From Deltaproteobacteria bacterium ADurb.Bin207 (GTDB lineage: Bacteria > Myxococcota_A > Polyangia > Polyangiales > Polyangiaceae), in the NCBI GenBank assembly GCA_002070115.1, contig MWCO01000012.1:1-64000 (forward strand): a stretch of 64,000 nucleotides of DNA. The letters are read 5' to 3'. The position numbers were made by a program, and so were the translations under genes. The notes below the pieces were generated by a model. That model was not told the DNA's origin. It worked only from the letters and a program-made list of their open reading frames with translations, and made no database searches. Positions 18,550-28,298 of this stretch are shown one piece after another (position 1 is the first letter of the stretch; each line of letters opens with the position of its first letter).

Positions 18550-19557
18550 TCAAACAGGGAGCGTCGTTCGATCACGCAATCCCGAGTCTCCTTCGTGGTT
18601 CGAAGGGGGTAGTTTTTCCATGCGGATCAACACGGCGGTGATATTGTCCTTGCCCCCTGCATCCTTGGCCTTGGCGATCAAGGCATCGGCCGCGACGTTC
18701 AAGTCAGGATGATCCATCACGGTAGCGCATATCTGGTCATCGGCGACCATTCGGCTCAGGCCATCGGAACATAGGAGCAAAATATCGTCGGGTTTCGTTC
18801 GATAGGTCATGATATCGACCTCGACATTCGGCTCGATTCCGACGGCGCGGCTGAGCAGGGAGCTTGTTTTTCCCAAGACGCCCACGCTGCCCAAGGTATG
18901 GTCCGTGGTAAGTTGCGTGAGTTGCCCGTCCCGAATGCGATAGCAGCGGCTATCTCCGACGTTGGCGATGAACACATAGCGTTTGTGGACGGAGAAATGA
19001 GCCATCACGACCGTGGTTCCCATGCCACGGTACGCTTGTACTTCGTTGGACATGGTCCAGACGATTTGATTGGCGCGTTCGAGGATTCGAACCAATCGCA
19101 TTTTCCTGTGGGAAGGTTGTTCTGAGCTTTCCGCGGAAAGGTACCGATTGTGCTCGAAGGCATCACTGATGGCTTCGAGAGTCAGCTTGCTCGCTACTTC
19201 CCCTGCGGCATGGGCTCCCATGCCATCGGCAAGCGCGTACAACTCATGTTCTGGAAGGCAGACAAACGCATCTTCATTGAGTTTTCGCCGTAATCCCACA
19301 TCCGTGCGTCCGACGCCGAAGATTCGCAGCTCGTAGTCCGTGGGCGCTATTTCTTCTGCTTCTTGTTCGAGTTGTTCATGGGGAATGACAGACAATACAG
19401 CTTGTGGCTGGAGCGACTTGGGAGGTTCGTCATGGCGCGTATCGGCAGCGGTGCTGCGTTTTCGGGTGAAAACGAAGATCGCCAACGCCGTTCCGAGAGC
19501 GAATAACACAATCAGGACGACGACAGTGGGAGACACGGCAAGAGCAGTTGCGGTCAA
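18550..19557 (-). CDS. Membrane-anchored PP2C-type Ser/Thr phosphatase
   Basis: PP2C phosphatases remove phosphate from Ser/Thr using two metal ions. I place the start at TTG 19557, which overlaps the upstream stop as TTGA and gives a 335-aa protein with one N-terminal membrane helix (about 10-29) and a linker before the catalytic domain. Motifs are intact: NED at 94-96, ALADGMG with Asp111, a long HxxxN helix region, GDSRCYRIRDG, CSDGL and DNITAVLI. An upstream in-frame ATG-less extension to 19644 would overlap the neighbour by 90 bp. The catalytic domain should face the cytoplasm; its substrate may be a partner encoded in this cluster. Confidence 0.88.
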   Translation of the reverse strand: MTATALAVSPTVVVLIVLFALGTALAIFVFTRKRSTAADTRHDEPPKSLQPQAVLSVIPHEQLEQEAEEIAPTDYELRIFGVGRTDVGLRRKLNEDAFVCLPEHELYALADGMGAHAAGEVASKLTLEAISDAFEHNRYLSAESSEQPSHRKMRLVRILERANQIVWTMSNEVQAYRGMGTTVVMAHFSVHKRYVFIANVGDSRCYRIRDGQLTQLTTDHTLGSVGVLGKTSSLLSRAVGIEPNVEVDIMTYRTKPDDILLLCSDGLSRMVADDQICATVMDHPDLNVAADALIAKAKDAGGKDNITAVLIRMEKLPPSNHEGDSGLRDRTTLPV

Positions 19558-19997
19558 GGTCCCGGAAACGGTGCTCCGCCAGGGGCGCCAAACGGGACGG
19601 GTGGATAGTTGGGTGTAGCGATGAGGTGTCCGACAGGAGACCACAGCGAATGAATGAGGTAGTCACGCTGTTGCACGAAGTTGTTGTGAGCCACGAAGCC
19701 AAGGACGATAGCGACGGGGAAAAAGAAGAACCAGGCGAGGATGAAGGCAATGATCCCGTTGCCCTCGACATCCGCAAATACGCGAATATCAAGGAAAAAT
19801 CCTTGTTGCGAGGGATGTGCGTTGATATGGATTTTTGGCACGAGTCCCCAGGACGGCACGGTGCCACGCCCGGACCAGGAGGTGGCGCCGGTTTGTTGCA
19901 GGGGGATACCTTGGGAATGGAGGACACGCTGCAGGGGCGTGACAACCCCTTGAACATCTTGCCCAGCGAAGAACTGACGGTCCGTCCTATCGAACAC
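19554..19997 (-). CDS. Small membrane protein of the VWA-PP2C cluster
   Basis: Up to 147 aa. A polar N-terminal half is followed by one strong membrane helix (GIIAFILAWFFFFPVAIVLGFVA, split here for description) near residues 83-105 and a Pro/Gly-rich C-terminal tail (PVPFGAPGGAPFPGP). The reading frame is open upstream to the OmpA-like gene with no good ATG; GTG at 19997 is the listed start but has no Shine-Dalgarno site, so the true 5' end is uncertain. The stop overlaps the proposed PP2C start. No family recognised. Confidence 0.5.
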   Translation of the reverse strand: MFDRTDRQFFAGQDVQGVVTPLQRVLHSQGIPLQQTGATSWSGRGTVPSWGLVPKIHINAHPSQQGFFLDIRVFADVEGNGIIAFILAWFFFFPVAIVLGFVAHNNFVQQRDYLIHSLWSPVGHLIATPNYPPVPFGAPGGAPFPGP

Positions 19998-20072
19998 GTG
20001 GTGATTGTAGGACCATCTCGGGGGAAATGCATCCGTTTGTGGGGAGCCAGGAAAGAGGGTTGGACAGAACCG

Positions 20073-20966
20073 TCAAGGCACGGCCGTGAGTGACTTTAGA
20101 TCGAGCATTTCCTCGACATTGGGCATGACGATGAGTTCGACGCGACGATTTTTTTGCATGTTGTCTGGGGAGTCGTTGGCGGCGACGGGGTCGGTTTCGC
20201 CGTATCCTGCGGCGCTCCAGCGGGATGTGGGCAAACCGCCGCCGGGTTCGATTCGGTTGGCGCCGTAGCCGGAGGGTTCGATATCGGTTGGGGTAACGAG
20301 AAAGACGAGCACGGTTCGCGCTCGCATCAAGCTCAGCCCCCAGTTATCGAGATAGGGTCCTCCTTTGAGGGGTTTGTTGTCTGTATGTCCTGCGACCTGG
20401 AAGTCGCGAGCGAGCAATGTTTGGTCATTTCGGACGACTTTGGCGACTTCACGCAGCACGTTTTTTCCTTCTTCTTTGAGTTCGGTTTTGCCCGAATCAA
20501 ACAGGATGTCGCCGGGAAGGGAGATGATCATTCGATTTTTTCGAATGTTGACGTTGAGGCCGAGGCGAGTGAGTGACTCGAGTTTTTTTCGCAAGGTGAG
20601 CATACGCTCTTTGATTCGTTCCAGGGTTGCCGCCCTGGCTTGGTATTCGGTCAGCGCTTTGCGCATTTTGTCCATGTCGGCGTTGAGGTCCGCGAGAGCC
20701 TGGCCTCGATCCGCCAAAGCGGTATTCAACTTGTTGATGTCCAACCCCATGGCCTCGAGTTGCATTTCGAGTCCGGCGACGCGGTTTTTCGAGGCTTCGA
20801 GTTGTTGCTCCAGATCGGCTACCCGTTGGTTGGCGGCCTTATTTTTCGCCACTTCGGCATTGTATTTCGCAAGTTGCGCCTGCCATTCATCTTCTGAATA
20901 GCCACAGGCGGCCATCGCCAAACCAAGCGCTACCACGGATGAGAAAGCTACTAAATTGCGCTTCAT
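20073..20966 (-). CDS. OmpA-family lipoprotein with coiled coil
   Basis: A 297-aa lipoprotein. Signal peptide MKRNLVAFSS... ends in LAMAAC with lipidated Cys21. Residues 30-140 are a long heptad-rich coiled coil (VADLEQQLEASKNRVAGLEMQ). The C-terminal OmpA/MotB-like peptidoglycan-binding domain (about 160-290) has SGKTEL, VAGHTDNKPL and NRRVELIVMP. I chose the ATG at 20966 because AAGGAG lies about 10 nt upstream and the lipobox then fits; the frame extends to 21071 without support. Its direction and spacing suggest it heads the minus-strand cluster, linking the cytoplasmic proteins to the cell wall. Confidence 0.9.
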   Translation of the reverse strand: MKRNLVAFSSVVALGLAMAACGYSEDEWQAQLAKYNAEVAKNKAANQRVADLEQQLEASKNRVAGLEMQLEAMGLDINKLNTALADRGQALADLNADMDKMRKALTEYQARAATLERIKERMLTLRKKLESLTRLGLNVNIRKNRMIISLPGDILFDSGKTELKEEGKNVLREVAKVVRNDQTLLARDFQVAGHTDNKPLKGGPYLDNWGLSLMRARTVLVFLVTPTDIEPSGYGANRIEPGGGLPTSRWSAAGYGETDPVAANDSPDNMQKNRRVELIVMPNVEEMLDLKSLTAVP

Positions 20967-21134
20967 TTCCTCAAAACTCCTTATCGACGACTCGACGAGG
21001 CGAGTCATTTCGGACGCATTCCATGCACGCACCGGATGGTTGAGCATTCGATAGCCTTTGCGCAAGAACAAAAATGGCGTTCGCTTTGGCGGAGGATGGC
21101 CCGAGGCAGCTTGTCAGAGTAGACTTGCCAAACC

Positions 21135-24100
21135 GTGAGCATTCTGAAACGAACGAAAACGATCATCGGGCATGTATTCCTCGTGGTCATGGCGTATGGC
21201 TCGACGGCTCACGCTTTTTTACCGTCAGACTTCAATCCCGAGGGACGACGAACTCCTCGCCCCGGCCCGCCTACCCAACGTCCGGCGTCTTCGACGCCTC
21301 GGGCTTCGTCGGACGCGGGGGTGGGAACCGATGCCTTGATCAAGCGGTACTTCGCCATCGTGATGGCTCGTCCGGACGAGGTTTTTCCGTTGCGTCGTTT
21401 GGCGGATTTGTATCGTCAACGGGACGGGAATCTTGCGCAACTCATCACGGAATTGGAGCAACGGGTAGCGGCGGGCGGTACGGAAGCTTGGTCGGCACGG
21501 GTTGCGTTAGCTGGGGTATACCGGCTTGACAACAAGAAGGCGGAAGCGATCCGGCTGTATCGTGAAGCGGTTCAGCAGCGGCCCAATGCTTTGGGAGCGG
21601 TTCGTGCCTTGGCGGAAGCGGTACTCGACGATGGGGATTTGGCCGAAGCGCGAGGTTTGTTCGATCAGGTATTGGCGAATAGCACCGAGCGAGTGGATAA
21701 GGAAGCCGCGCTTCGGACGTTGATTCGCATCAGTCTCGATCAGAAAGACCATACGGCGGCCAAGCGCTACCACGAACAGCTTGTCAGTCTTGCCCAAGGC
21801 TCCATTTTCGTTCGTGCGGAACTCGGGCGGGAGTATTTGCAACGGGATGAATTTGCCTTGGCTGAAGCTGAATATCGCCAGCTCGTCAAAGCGGCTGCCG
21901 GTGACAATCGAGCGCTGGCACCGGCGTTACGGGATTTGGGCCAAGTTCTCGTTCGACAACGAAAAACAGCGGAAGCGATCGAGGTTCTCCGAAGAGCGCT
22001 CCAAGTCGCGGGCCAGGGCGCAGGCGTTCGTCGTGAGATCCATGCGCTCATTACCGAAGCGTATCGTGCGGAAGGAAAACTCCCTGAGTTGATTGTCCTG
22101 CTCGAATCGTCACGGACCCACGACTTCGATGAAGTCGTTACTCTCGGTTTGCTTCTGGAAGAGACGGGGCAAGTCGATCGTGCGCTAGACGTATATCGAC
22201 GCGCCTTGCATTTGAACCCGCGACACATCGACACGCACCTCAAGATCATCCATTTGTTGCAGGCCCAAGGGGAACTCGATCAAGCCATTCGTCAGTTCGA
22301 AGCTCTCATTCGTGCGGTGCCTGGCAACCCGGACTTTTCTCTGGAACTATGTGAAATCCTTATTCAAAGGGGCGATCGGGCCAAAGCACTCGCCTTGCTG
22401 ACTCGTTTGGAGCAACAGATTCGCGACGAGGACCAGCTAGGTCGTCTCGCTGACTTTTATGAACGTATCGAGGAGAAGGACCGTGCGACACGCTTGCTGC
22501 AGCGGCTCGCACAAGGCGGAGGCAGGGACCCTCGATATATCATCGATCTGGGCGATCGGTATTTTCAGCAAGGCGACAAGAAAAAGGCCATGGAAACATG
22601 GGCGCGTCTTCGCACGGTCATCACCAACCGCGCGGAAGCGCTAGCCACCTTGGGTGAGGTTTATCTCGACCACGACATGACGAACGAGGCGTTGGAGGCG
22701 CTACGGGAAGCGGTCTCTTTGGAGCCGAATCAGCTTCGCTTTTTGAAAACCCTTGCGATCGCGCTCGAACGGACTGGCTCGACGATGACGCGACGTCGTG
22801 TGTTGACGGGAGCGCATGCGGAAGCCCTTCAAATCTGGGGGAAGATCCTCGATATGGCGTATCGCGCTCAGGACGAGGCGCAAGCTCGTGAAGCGCGCGT
22901 GCATATCGTTTCTCTTTGGGCGTTGTCGGATCAACTGGGCGCGCAAGTCTCTCCGTTATCCGCGAAATTTTCGGCAAATCCACCGGATATTCAAGCGGGA
23001 CGTATGTTGGTGGAGGTCCAAATCCGTTTGCGTCAGCTTGCCGAAGCCGAGCAGACCTTGTCGCGTCTCACGCAGCTTCGTCCTGGGGAAGCCGATCTAT
23101 TTCTCACCCTCGAGCGGGTATATGTGTTGCAGCGTAAGATCGATGAAGCGATCGATGTGCTTGCCAAGCTCACCAGCATCGATCCCAAACGAGCGCGCCA
23201 GTATTATCAGCGGATGGCCCAATACGCCGCGGAATTGTACCGCGACGACGATGCGGTCAAGTATGCTGCCCAAGCGGTAGCGTTGGCGCCCGATGATGCG
23301 GAAGGCCATCGAAAGCTTGGGGAGATGTATCGCAAGCGACAAGACACGGAACAAGCGGTCGCTGAGTTTCGTGCGGCCATCACCAAAAACGATCGGCTTT
23401 TCCTCGTCTACTTCGACCTTGCGGAATTGCTCTTGTCCAAGGGACAAACCGACGAAGCGGACCAGCTTTATCGTCGTGTGGTGCGGTTATGTCCCGACGA
23501 AGAAATGGTGGCAAGAGCGGCTCGTCTGTCGATGCAGATCAATCTTGGGAAAAACAGTCTCGAAGTGTTGGAACGTGAGTTGTTGCCTACCGCCTTGGGA
23601 AACCCGCAGAAGCGTGTTTATCGGCGTTTGCTGGTGGATTTGTATGGAGTGATGACGTTTCCTTTGGTGCAAGACGTGCGATATGGGTCCAAGGCATCGT
23701 CTTTGGCAGCGCGTGAGCAATTGAGTAAGATCGGCGCGCGGGCCGTCAAACCATTGCTCGATGCGCTTGCGGATGAAAACGAAGCGCAGCAACGCATAGC
23801 CATCGAGGTGTTGGCTTTCGTGCAGAACCGTAGTGCTGCTCCAGCGTTATTTGCATTCGCCACGGGGTCAGCGGAACCGGAATTGCGCTCCCGAGCCATG
23901 CTTGCCTGCGGCGCGTTGCGAGATCCCGGACTTCTGCCACGATATGCTTCCATTCTGTCGCCCACGGACGATTCTTCCGTGTTGCTGGGAGGATCGATTG
24001 CGTTGGCGGCCACGTGGGGCGTTGCGAGAAGCGGTGATCCTGGCGCACGTCCTGTTCTTCGGCAATTGGCCAAGCAAGGTTCTCCGGAAATCCGTGCTTT

Positions 24101-25208
24101 GGCTTTGCTCGGTCTGGGTTTCGACAAGGGCTCGCAATCCGCGGCATTGCTTGCGGAGACGACTCGTTCCGTGGAAGCGGGAAACGTGGCAATCGCTGCT
24201 GCTGCGCTCGGCCTTTCCGAAGCTGGAGCCACGGATCGAGCTTCGGCGCTCGTGGCTGTCTATCGAAGCTCCGACCCGCTGCCTCAACAAGCCGCCTTGG
24301 TGGCGTTGGCGCGTCTTGCGCCCGAGCGCGCTCGACCTCTGCTCACGGGTTTTTTCGATCCCAACGTGGCAACACGCAAAGCGACTTTGGCAGCAGCTCT
24401 CGTCGTGGCGACCGGTCAGTTCAAGCGCTCCATCGACCCTTGGGAAGTACCGGCCGGACAGCTCGACGTGCATGCGCTGCTCGATCATCTCATGCCCTCT
24501 GGCTATGACCGTTCGGACTATGCTCGGGTGTTGGTGGAACTCGAAGAGCAAGTGGGCGCCTCTGCCTTGCAAGCAGTACGATCATCGGCGGAAGGTGCTC
24601 GTCTCGTGGCAGATGCGTTGTTGTCGTACGATGGGGATTACGCTTTGGCGCCGTTTACCGATGGTGTGGACAAGCTCGATCCGGATTTTCGAAAGAGGGT
24701 ACGAGCGGCGGCGCAACGGGTTACCGCACGCGTGGAGCCGGCATTTCTATCTCTTGTTCGGCATCCTTCGGTGGACTTGCGCACGCGAACCATTCGCGTG
24801 TTGGCGCGTCAGAACACTGCCCAGTCGCGCGCGGCGGTCATCGATGCGCTTGAAGATGACAACGAACTCGTTCAGCGCGCTGCCTTGACCGCGTTGGGAG
24901 AGCAGGGTGCGGATGAAGGGATACAGGCATTGTGCAAGACGTTGTTGGAGGGTTCTTCATGGTCTTTGCGGCTCCGCGCGGCCCGTGCTCTCGGCTTGCT
25001 CAATCCTGAAAATACTTCTTCTCAGGCTGTTCAGGCGCTATCTCGCGCAGCCAGGCAGGATTCTTTTGCCTTGGTTCGGGAAGCTTCTCTCACAGCCCTT
25101 GTTCGTATCGCCCATTCCCAAGCCCAGCCCATTGTCCGTGAAGCGGCGGCTTCCGACCAAGAGCCAGCGATTCGGAAGTTGGCTTCTCAGTTATTGCAGT
25201 CGTATTAG
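21135..25208 (+). CDS. Giant exported TPR/HEAT-repeat protein
   Basis: A 1357-aa protein with a signal peptide that ends at AHA-F (about residue 28), then a Pro/Arg/Ser-rich linker. About residues 60-840 are tandem TPR units (AEAIRLYREAVQQRPNALGA, ALDVYRRALHLNPRHIDTHL and many more). Residues about 870-1350 are HEAT/PBS-lyase-like repeats (IRALALLGLGFDKGSQSAAL, ELVQRAALTALGEQGADEG). The GTG start at 21135 is taken because it includes the whole signal peptide; no strong ribosome-binding site is seen. It is divergent from the OmpA-like gene with a shared 168-bp promoter region, suggesting a joint function in the periplasm or outer membrane. Confidence 0.85.
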   Translation: MSILKRTKTIIGHVFLVVMAYGSTAHAFLPSDFNPEGRRTPRPGPPTQRPASSTPRASSDAGVGTDALIKRYFAIVMARPDEVFPLRRLADLYRQRDGNLAQLITELEQRVAAGGTEAWSARVALAGVYRLDNKKAEAIRLYREAVQQRPNALGAVRALAEAVLDDGDLAEARGLFDQVLANSTERVDKEAALRTLIRISLDQKDHTAAKRYHEQLVSLAQGSIFVRAELGREYLQRDEFALAEAEYRQLVKAAAGDNRALAPALRDLGQVLVRQRKTAEAIEVLRRALQVAGQGAGVRREIHALITEAYRAEGKLPELIVLLESSRTHDFDEVVTLGLLLEETGQVDRALDVYRRALHLNPRHIDTHLKIIHLLQAQGELDQAIRQFEALIRAVPGNPDFSLELCEILIQRGDRAKALALLTRLEQQIRDEDQLGRLADFYERIEEKDRATRLLQRLAQGGGRDPRYIIDLGDRYFQQGDKKKAMETWARLRTVITNRAEALATLGEVYLDHDMTNEALEALREAVSLEPNQLRFLKTLAIALERTGSTMTRRRVLTGAHAEALQIWGKILDMAYRAQDEAQAREARVHIVSLWALSDQLGAQVSPLSAKFSANPPDIQAGRMLVEVQIRLRQLAEAEQTLSRLTQLRPGEADLFLTLERVYVLQRKIDEAIDVLAKLTSIDPKRARQYYQRMAQYAAELYRDDDAVKYAAQAVALAPDDAEGHRKLGEMYRKRQDTEQAVAEFRAAITKNDRLFLVYFDLAELLLSKGQTDEADQLYRRVVRLCPDEEMVARAARLSMQINLGKNSLEVLERELLPTALGNPQKRVYRRLLVDLYGVMTFPLVQDVRYGSKASSLAAREQLSKIGARAVKPLLDALADENEAQQRIAIEVLAFVQNRSAAPALFAFATGSAEPELRSRAMLACGALRDPGLLPRYASILSPTDDSSVLLGGSIALAATWGVARSGDPGARPVLRQLAKQGSPEIRALALLGLGFDKGSQSAALLAETTRSVEAGNVAIAAAALGLSEAGATDRASALVAVYRSSDPLPQQAALVALARLAPERARPLLTGFFDPNVATRKATLAAALVVATGQFKRSIDPWEVPAGQLDVHALLDHLMPSGYDRSDYARVLVELEEQVGASALQAVRSSAEGARLVADALLSYDGDYALAPFTDGVDKLDPDFRKRVRAAAQRVTARVEPAFLSLVRHPSVDLRTRTIRVLARQNTAQSRAAVIDALEDDNELVQRAALTALGEQGADEGIQALCKTLLEGSSWSLRLRAARALGLLNPENTSSQAVQALSRAARQDSFALVREASLTALVRIAHSQAQPIVREAAASDQEPAIRKLASQLLQSY

Positions 25209-25333
25209 CCAAGGATCTGACGGATCCGTCTGGGAACTGGGGACTCCCCGACCTAGGCATTTTTCCTCGTAAATAGGGGATAAGGACGAAGCCTGCCCAC
25301 GAATTCTCGGGCGCGCGGGGGTGTGGGACAGTT

Positions 25334-25359
25334 CACTGCATGGCATGACCCATGCAGTG
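25334..25359. promoter_or_regulatory. 10-bp perfect inverted repeat upstream of the sigma factor gene
   Basis: CACTGCATGG at 25334-25343 and its exact complement CCATGCAGTG at 25350-25359 enclose a 6-nt loop, 54 bp before the ATG of the sigma-70 gene. There is no T-run after it, so it is more likely a leader hairpin or an operator than a terminator. A 12-bp palindrome (GACGGATCCGTC) also lies nearer the preceding gene, around 25219-25230. Confidence 0.5.
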
Positions 25360-25412
25360 ACATCCACGCCGAATGCATCCTGGAATGGGTGCCTTAATCA
25401 CGTGGGTTTCTT

Positions 25413-26930
25413 ATGCAGTCCATATCGAATCTTCCATGTCAAGCACCTGCCGACCATCGATCCACGAACCATGAAGCTTGCGTATCGACCGCGTTCGATG
25501 CGTGGTTTCAAGTTCTTGGGGATCGTCCGTTGTTGAGCCGTGAGGCAGAGGTGGCGTTGGCTCAGCAGATGGAAAACGGCGAGCGGGTCATGTTTCATGC
25601 TTTGCTTCGCACGAGGCTGGTGGGGCAGGAGTTGGCTCGCCTTCTTGAACGACTGGAAGGGGGAAGGGTTCGACTCAGTCGTGTGTTGCGTGATGGCGAT
25701 GACAATGACGAGGCGGCTCGAAAGCACTTGATGAGCGTTCTCAAGGCGTTTTCCGCACTCCACAAAGCACGTGAACAAGGCTTGAAAGCCCATCGCACCG
25801 TGGGATCCAGCGGGATGCCGTCAACCTGGGACGACCAGATGGTGGCCATATTTGAAGACATCCGATGGGATCGGCAACAAATTGATCGTCTGGATCACAA
25901 GGTCACCACGGTGCAACGTCAGATTGAGGATGCAAGGCGTGGTATTCGTGCGTGTGAAAAGATGGCTTCCATGCCTTACCAAGAGGTAATAGCGACCGTT
26001 CGCGCCTGGAAAGCGCAAGCCGATGAGGGATGCATTCTCGGACGTCGGGGCATGAGAATGGATGAGTTGTCATCGATGAGCGACACCATTCGCCATGCGT
26101 TGGAGGTCATTGAAGCTGGGAAGCGATCCCTGGGGGTGAGTGAAGAAGTCCTCGAGCAGATCATGGCGGAGGTAGCAAGAGGGCGAGCCATCGCCCAGCG
26201 TGCCAAGGTGACTTTGGTGGAGTCCAGCTTGCGGCTTGTTGTGCATACCGCGAAGAAATATGCTGGAAGAGGCGTGGATCTTCTTGATCGTGTGCAAGAG
26301 GGAAACCTTGGTTTGCTACGGGCTGTCGACAAGTTCGATTATCGTCGAGGCTATCGTTTTTCCACGTATGCATCCTGGTGGATTCAGCAAGCCGTGGCTC
26401 GTTCCATCGCGGATCAAGGTCGCACGATCCGGGTTCCCGTTCACATGTTCGAAGCCTTGACTCAACTCCGACGTCTTCAAAAACAGATAACTCATGAGCA
26501 TGGTTACGTGGCAACCGCTGATGAATTGTCACAACGCTCTGGCATCCCCCTCGATCAAGTTCACAAGGCTCTGAGCGTCGTCGAAGATCCGGTCAGCCTC
26601 GATGCGCCGGTTAGATCGGAGGACGATCGGCTTTTGGTTGAATTCGTACAAGACGCGCGGAGCGAATCTCCGAAAGATGCGTTGGTGCGGGACCGACTCG
26701 GAGTTGTCACGCGACAGATGCTTGCGACGTTGACGCCGAGAGAGCAGCAGGTGTTGCGATTACGATTCGGAATCGATGAGCAACAGGATTGGACGCTGGA
26801 AGAGATTGGCAAGCGGTTCGATGTGAGCCGCGAACGAATCCGTCAGATCGAGGCGAGGGCGTTGGCCAAGCTTCGTCATCCCAAGTGTGCCGCACAACTT
26901 GAGGCTTATCTTACGGGGTCGGTACTGTGA
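25413..26930 (+). CDS. RNA polymerase sigma-70 family factor (RpoD-like, no region 1.1)
   Basis: A 505-aa group 1/2 sigma factor. Region 1.2 is near 40-60, a non-conserved helical insert spans about 80-230, region 2 about 255-335 ([40 protein letters not shown]), region 3 about 340-420 and region 4 about 440-495, ending in the DNA-recognition helix [19 protein letters not shown]. The acidic region 1.1 of primary sigma factors is absent, so it could be a primary factor of unusual form or a group 2 alternative. The window does not contain dnaG or rpsU next to it. A strong hairpin precedes the gene. Confidence 0.85.
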   Translation: MQSISNLPCQAPADHRSTNHEACVSTAFDAWFQVLGDRPLLSREAEVALAQQMENGERVMFHALLRTRLVGQELARLLERLEGGRVRLSRVLRDGDDNDEAARKHLMSVLKAFSALHKAREQGLKAHRTVGSSGMPSTWDDQMVAIFEDIRWDRQQIDRLDHKVTTVQRQIEDARRGIRACEKMASMPYQEVIATVRAWKAQADEGCILGRRGMRMDELSSMSDTIRHALEVIEAGKRSLGVSEEVLEQIMAEVARGRAIAQRAKVTLVESSLRLVVHTAKKYAGRGVDLLDRVQEGNLGLLRAVDKFDYRRGYRFSTYASWWIQQAVARSIADQGRTIRVPVHMFEALTQLRRLQKQITHEHGYVATADELSQRSGIPLDQVHKALSVVEDPVSLDAPVRSEDDRLLVEFVQDARSESPKDALVRDRLGVVTRQMLATLTPREQQVLRLRFGIDEQQDWTLEEIGKRFDVSRERIRQIEARALAKLRHPKCAAQLEAYLTGSVL

Positions 26931-26960
26931 CGTGTGCTGAACGAGCCGTCGTGCGTGAAG

Positions 26961-28016
26961 TCATCCGAGTTTGATTTCGTATCGCCACGAGAATGGATCT
27001 TCTTCCGTGGCGGTTTGGATGCCGACGAGTTTGTCGTAAAGTTTTTTCCACCGTTCATCAAAGGGGAATTGCCATTTGCGATCCGAGTCATGGATTTCTT
27101 GGATCCATGTGATCACCGCGGCGGTTCCGCAGCAGGCTGCCGCATCGATTTCATCGAGTTCGTCGAGGGCGATTTTTCGTTCTTCTGTCGGCCATTGGAA
27201 TAGATCGGAGGCAATCCGCATCAACGATCGCCGGGTGATGGAGGGAAGCACGCTGGTTGATTTGGGCGTGAGCAACGTATTTTTTTTGAGGGCCAGGAAG
27301 TTCGCGGCCCCGATTTCGTCGATGTACTTATGCTCTTGTGGATCGAGATACAGCGCTTCTGCGTAGCCCTGGGATTTGGCATCTCGACCTGGGAAAAATG
27401 AGCACGCGTAGTTGCCACCAGCCTTGATGTGACCGGTCCCATGCGGCGCCGCCCGGTCATACTGGCTCACGCGGAATTTTTGGCCTTTTTCTGGGCCAAA
27501 CCCACCTTTGAAGTACGGTCCCACGGGGCTTACAAAGATACGGAAGACGTAGGATGAGGCCGGTTTGACCCCCACGTTGTCTCCTATGCCCAGGTAAAAC
27601 GGACGAACATACAGGGATGCTCCTGTCCCGTAGGGGGGCACATAAGGAGCGTTGGCTTGTGTGACTTCTTCCACTCCCCGGAGAAACAGTTCTTCGGGGA
27701 CTGGCGGACCACAGAGGTAGTCCGCGCCCGCATTCAAACGTCGTGCGTTATCGAGGGGACGGAAGGCATATAGTTTTCCATCGGCACCGGTTTGCACTTT
27801 CATTCCCTCGAAAAGTTCCTGGCCGTAGTGCAAACACTGACTGCCTTCGGGCAAGTGCATGGTCGTATCTTCCACGATGCCACGCACGCGCCATATTCCA
27901 TGCTGGAACACGGCTTCGAACCGCCACGGGCAAGCCAAATAATCGAAACCCATGGTGGCGAAGTCGAGCGACGCATGTTTGCGTTCGTTGATGAAATAGT
28001 ATCTCGGCTTGTTCAT
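26961..28016 (-). CDS. ilvE: Branched-chain amino acid aminotransferase
   Basis: A 351-aa fold-type IV PLP enzyme that interconverts branched-chain amino acids and 2-oxo acids. The PLP lysine is Lys198 in GHIKAGGNYA. GQELFEGMK at about 65-73, the RPF motif at 138-140 and the GTAAVITWI segment near 298-306 match the BCAT type II group. AGGA stands about 8 nt before the ATG at 28016. It stands alone, divergent from a glycosyltransferase gene across 282 bp that contain one 7-bp hairpin (28202-28227, CGTGCGA/TCGCACG) and no other recognisable element. Confidence 0.94.
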   Translation of the reverse strand: MNKPRYYFINERKHASLDFATMGFDYLACPWRFEAVFQHGIWRVRGIVEDTTMHLPEGSQCLHYGQELFEGMKVQTGADGKLYAFRPLDNARRLNAGADYLCGPPVPEELFLRGVEEVTQANAPYVPPYGTGASLYVRPFYLGIGDNVGVKPASSYVFRIFVSPVGPYFKGGFGPEKGQKFRVSQYDRAAPHGTGHIKAGGNYACSFFPGRDAKSQGYAEALYLDPQEHKYIDEIGAANFLALKKNTLLTPKSTSVLPSITRRSLMRIASDLFQWPTEERKIALDELDEIDAAACCGTAAVITWIQEIHDSDRKWQFPFDERWKKLYDKLVGIQTATEEDPFSWRYEIKLG

Positions 28017-28298
28017 GCTGACGTCCTGTGAACTCGAGGATGCATTTCAAACACGGAAAACGAAGTTTCCCATGACACCAAGGCTGCTCACGCTCGACAC
28101 GGCCAGTCTGTCGCCAACGTATGGTTTGGAGACTTCACGTGAGCCAAAGGGACGATAGTCCTGCCTTGTGCTGGTTGCCAACCCCGGGATTCGACGACAA
28201 CCGTGCGACGGTCGCCCTCATCGCACGTTCGTGATTCTCGAAGCAAGAGGCAGTGGTTGTGCTTGTCCGTGGGGCCAGGGCGTACCTAAGCTTGGTTC

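Noticed and set aside
23833-24888. 351-aa frame inside the giant TPR/HEAT gene
   Set aside because: The 1357-aa frame has regular repeats throughout; this frame is Arg/Trp/Ser-rich shadow sequence.
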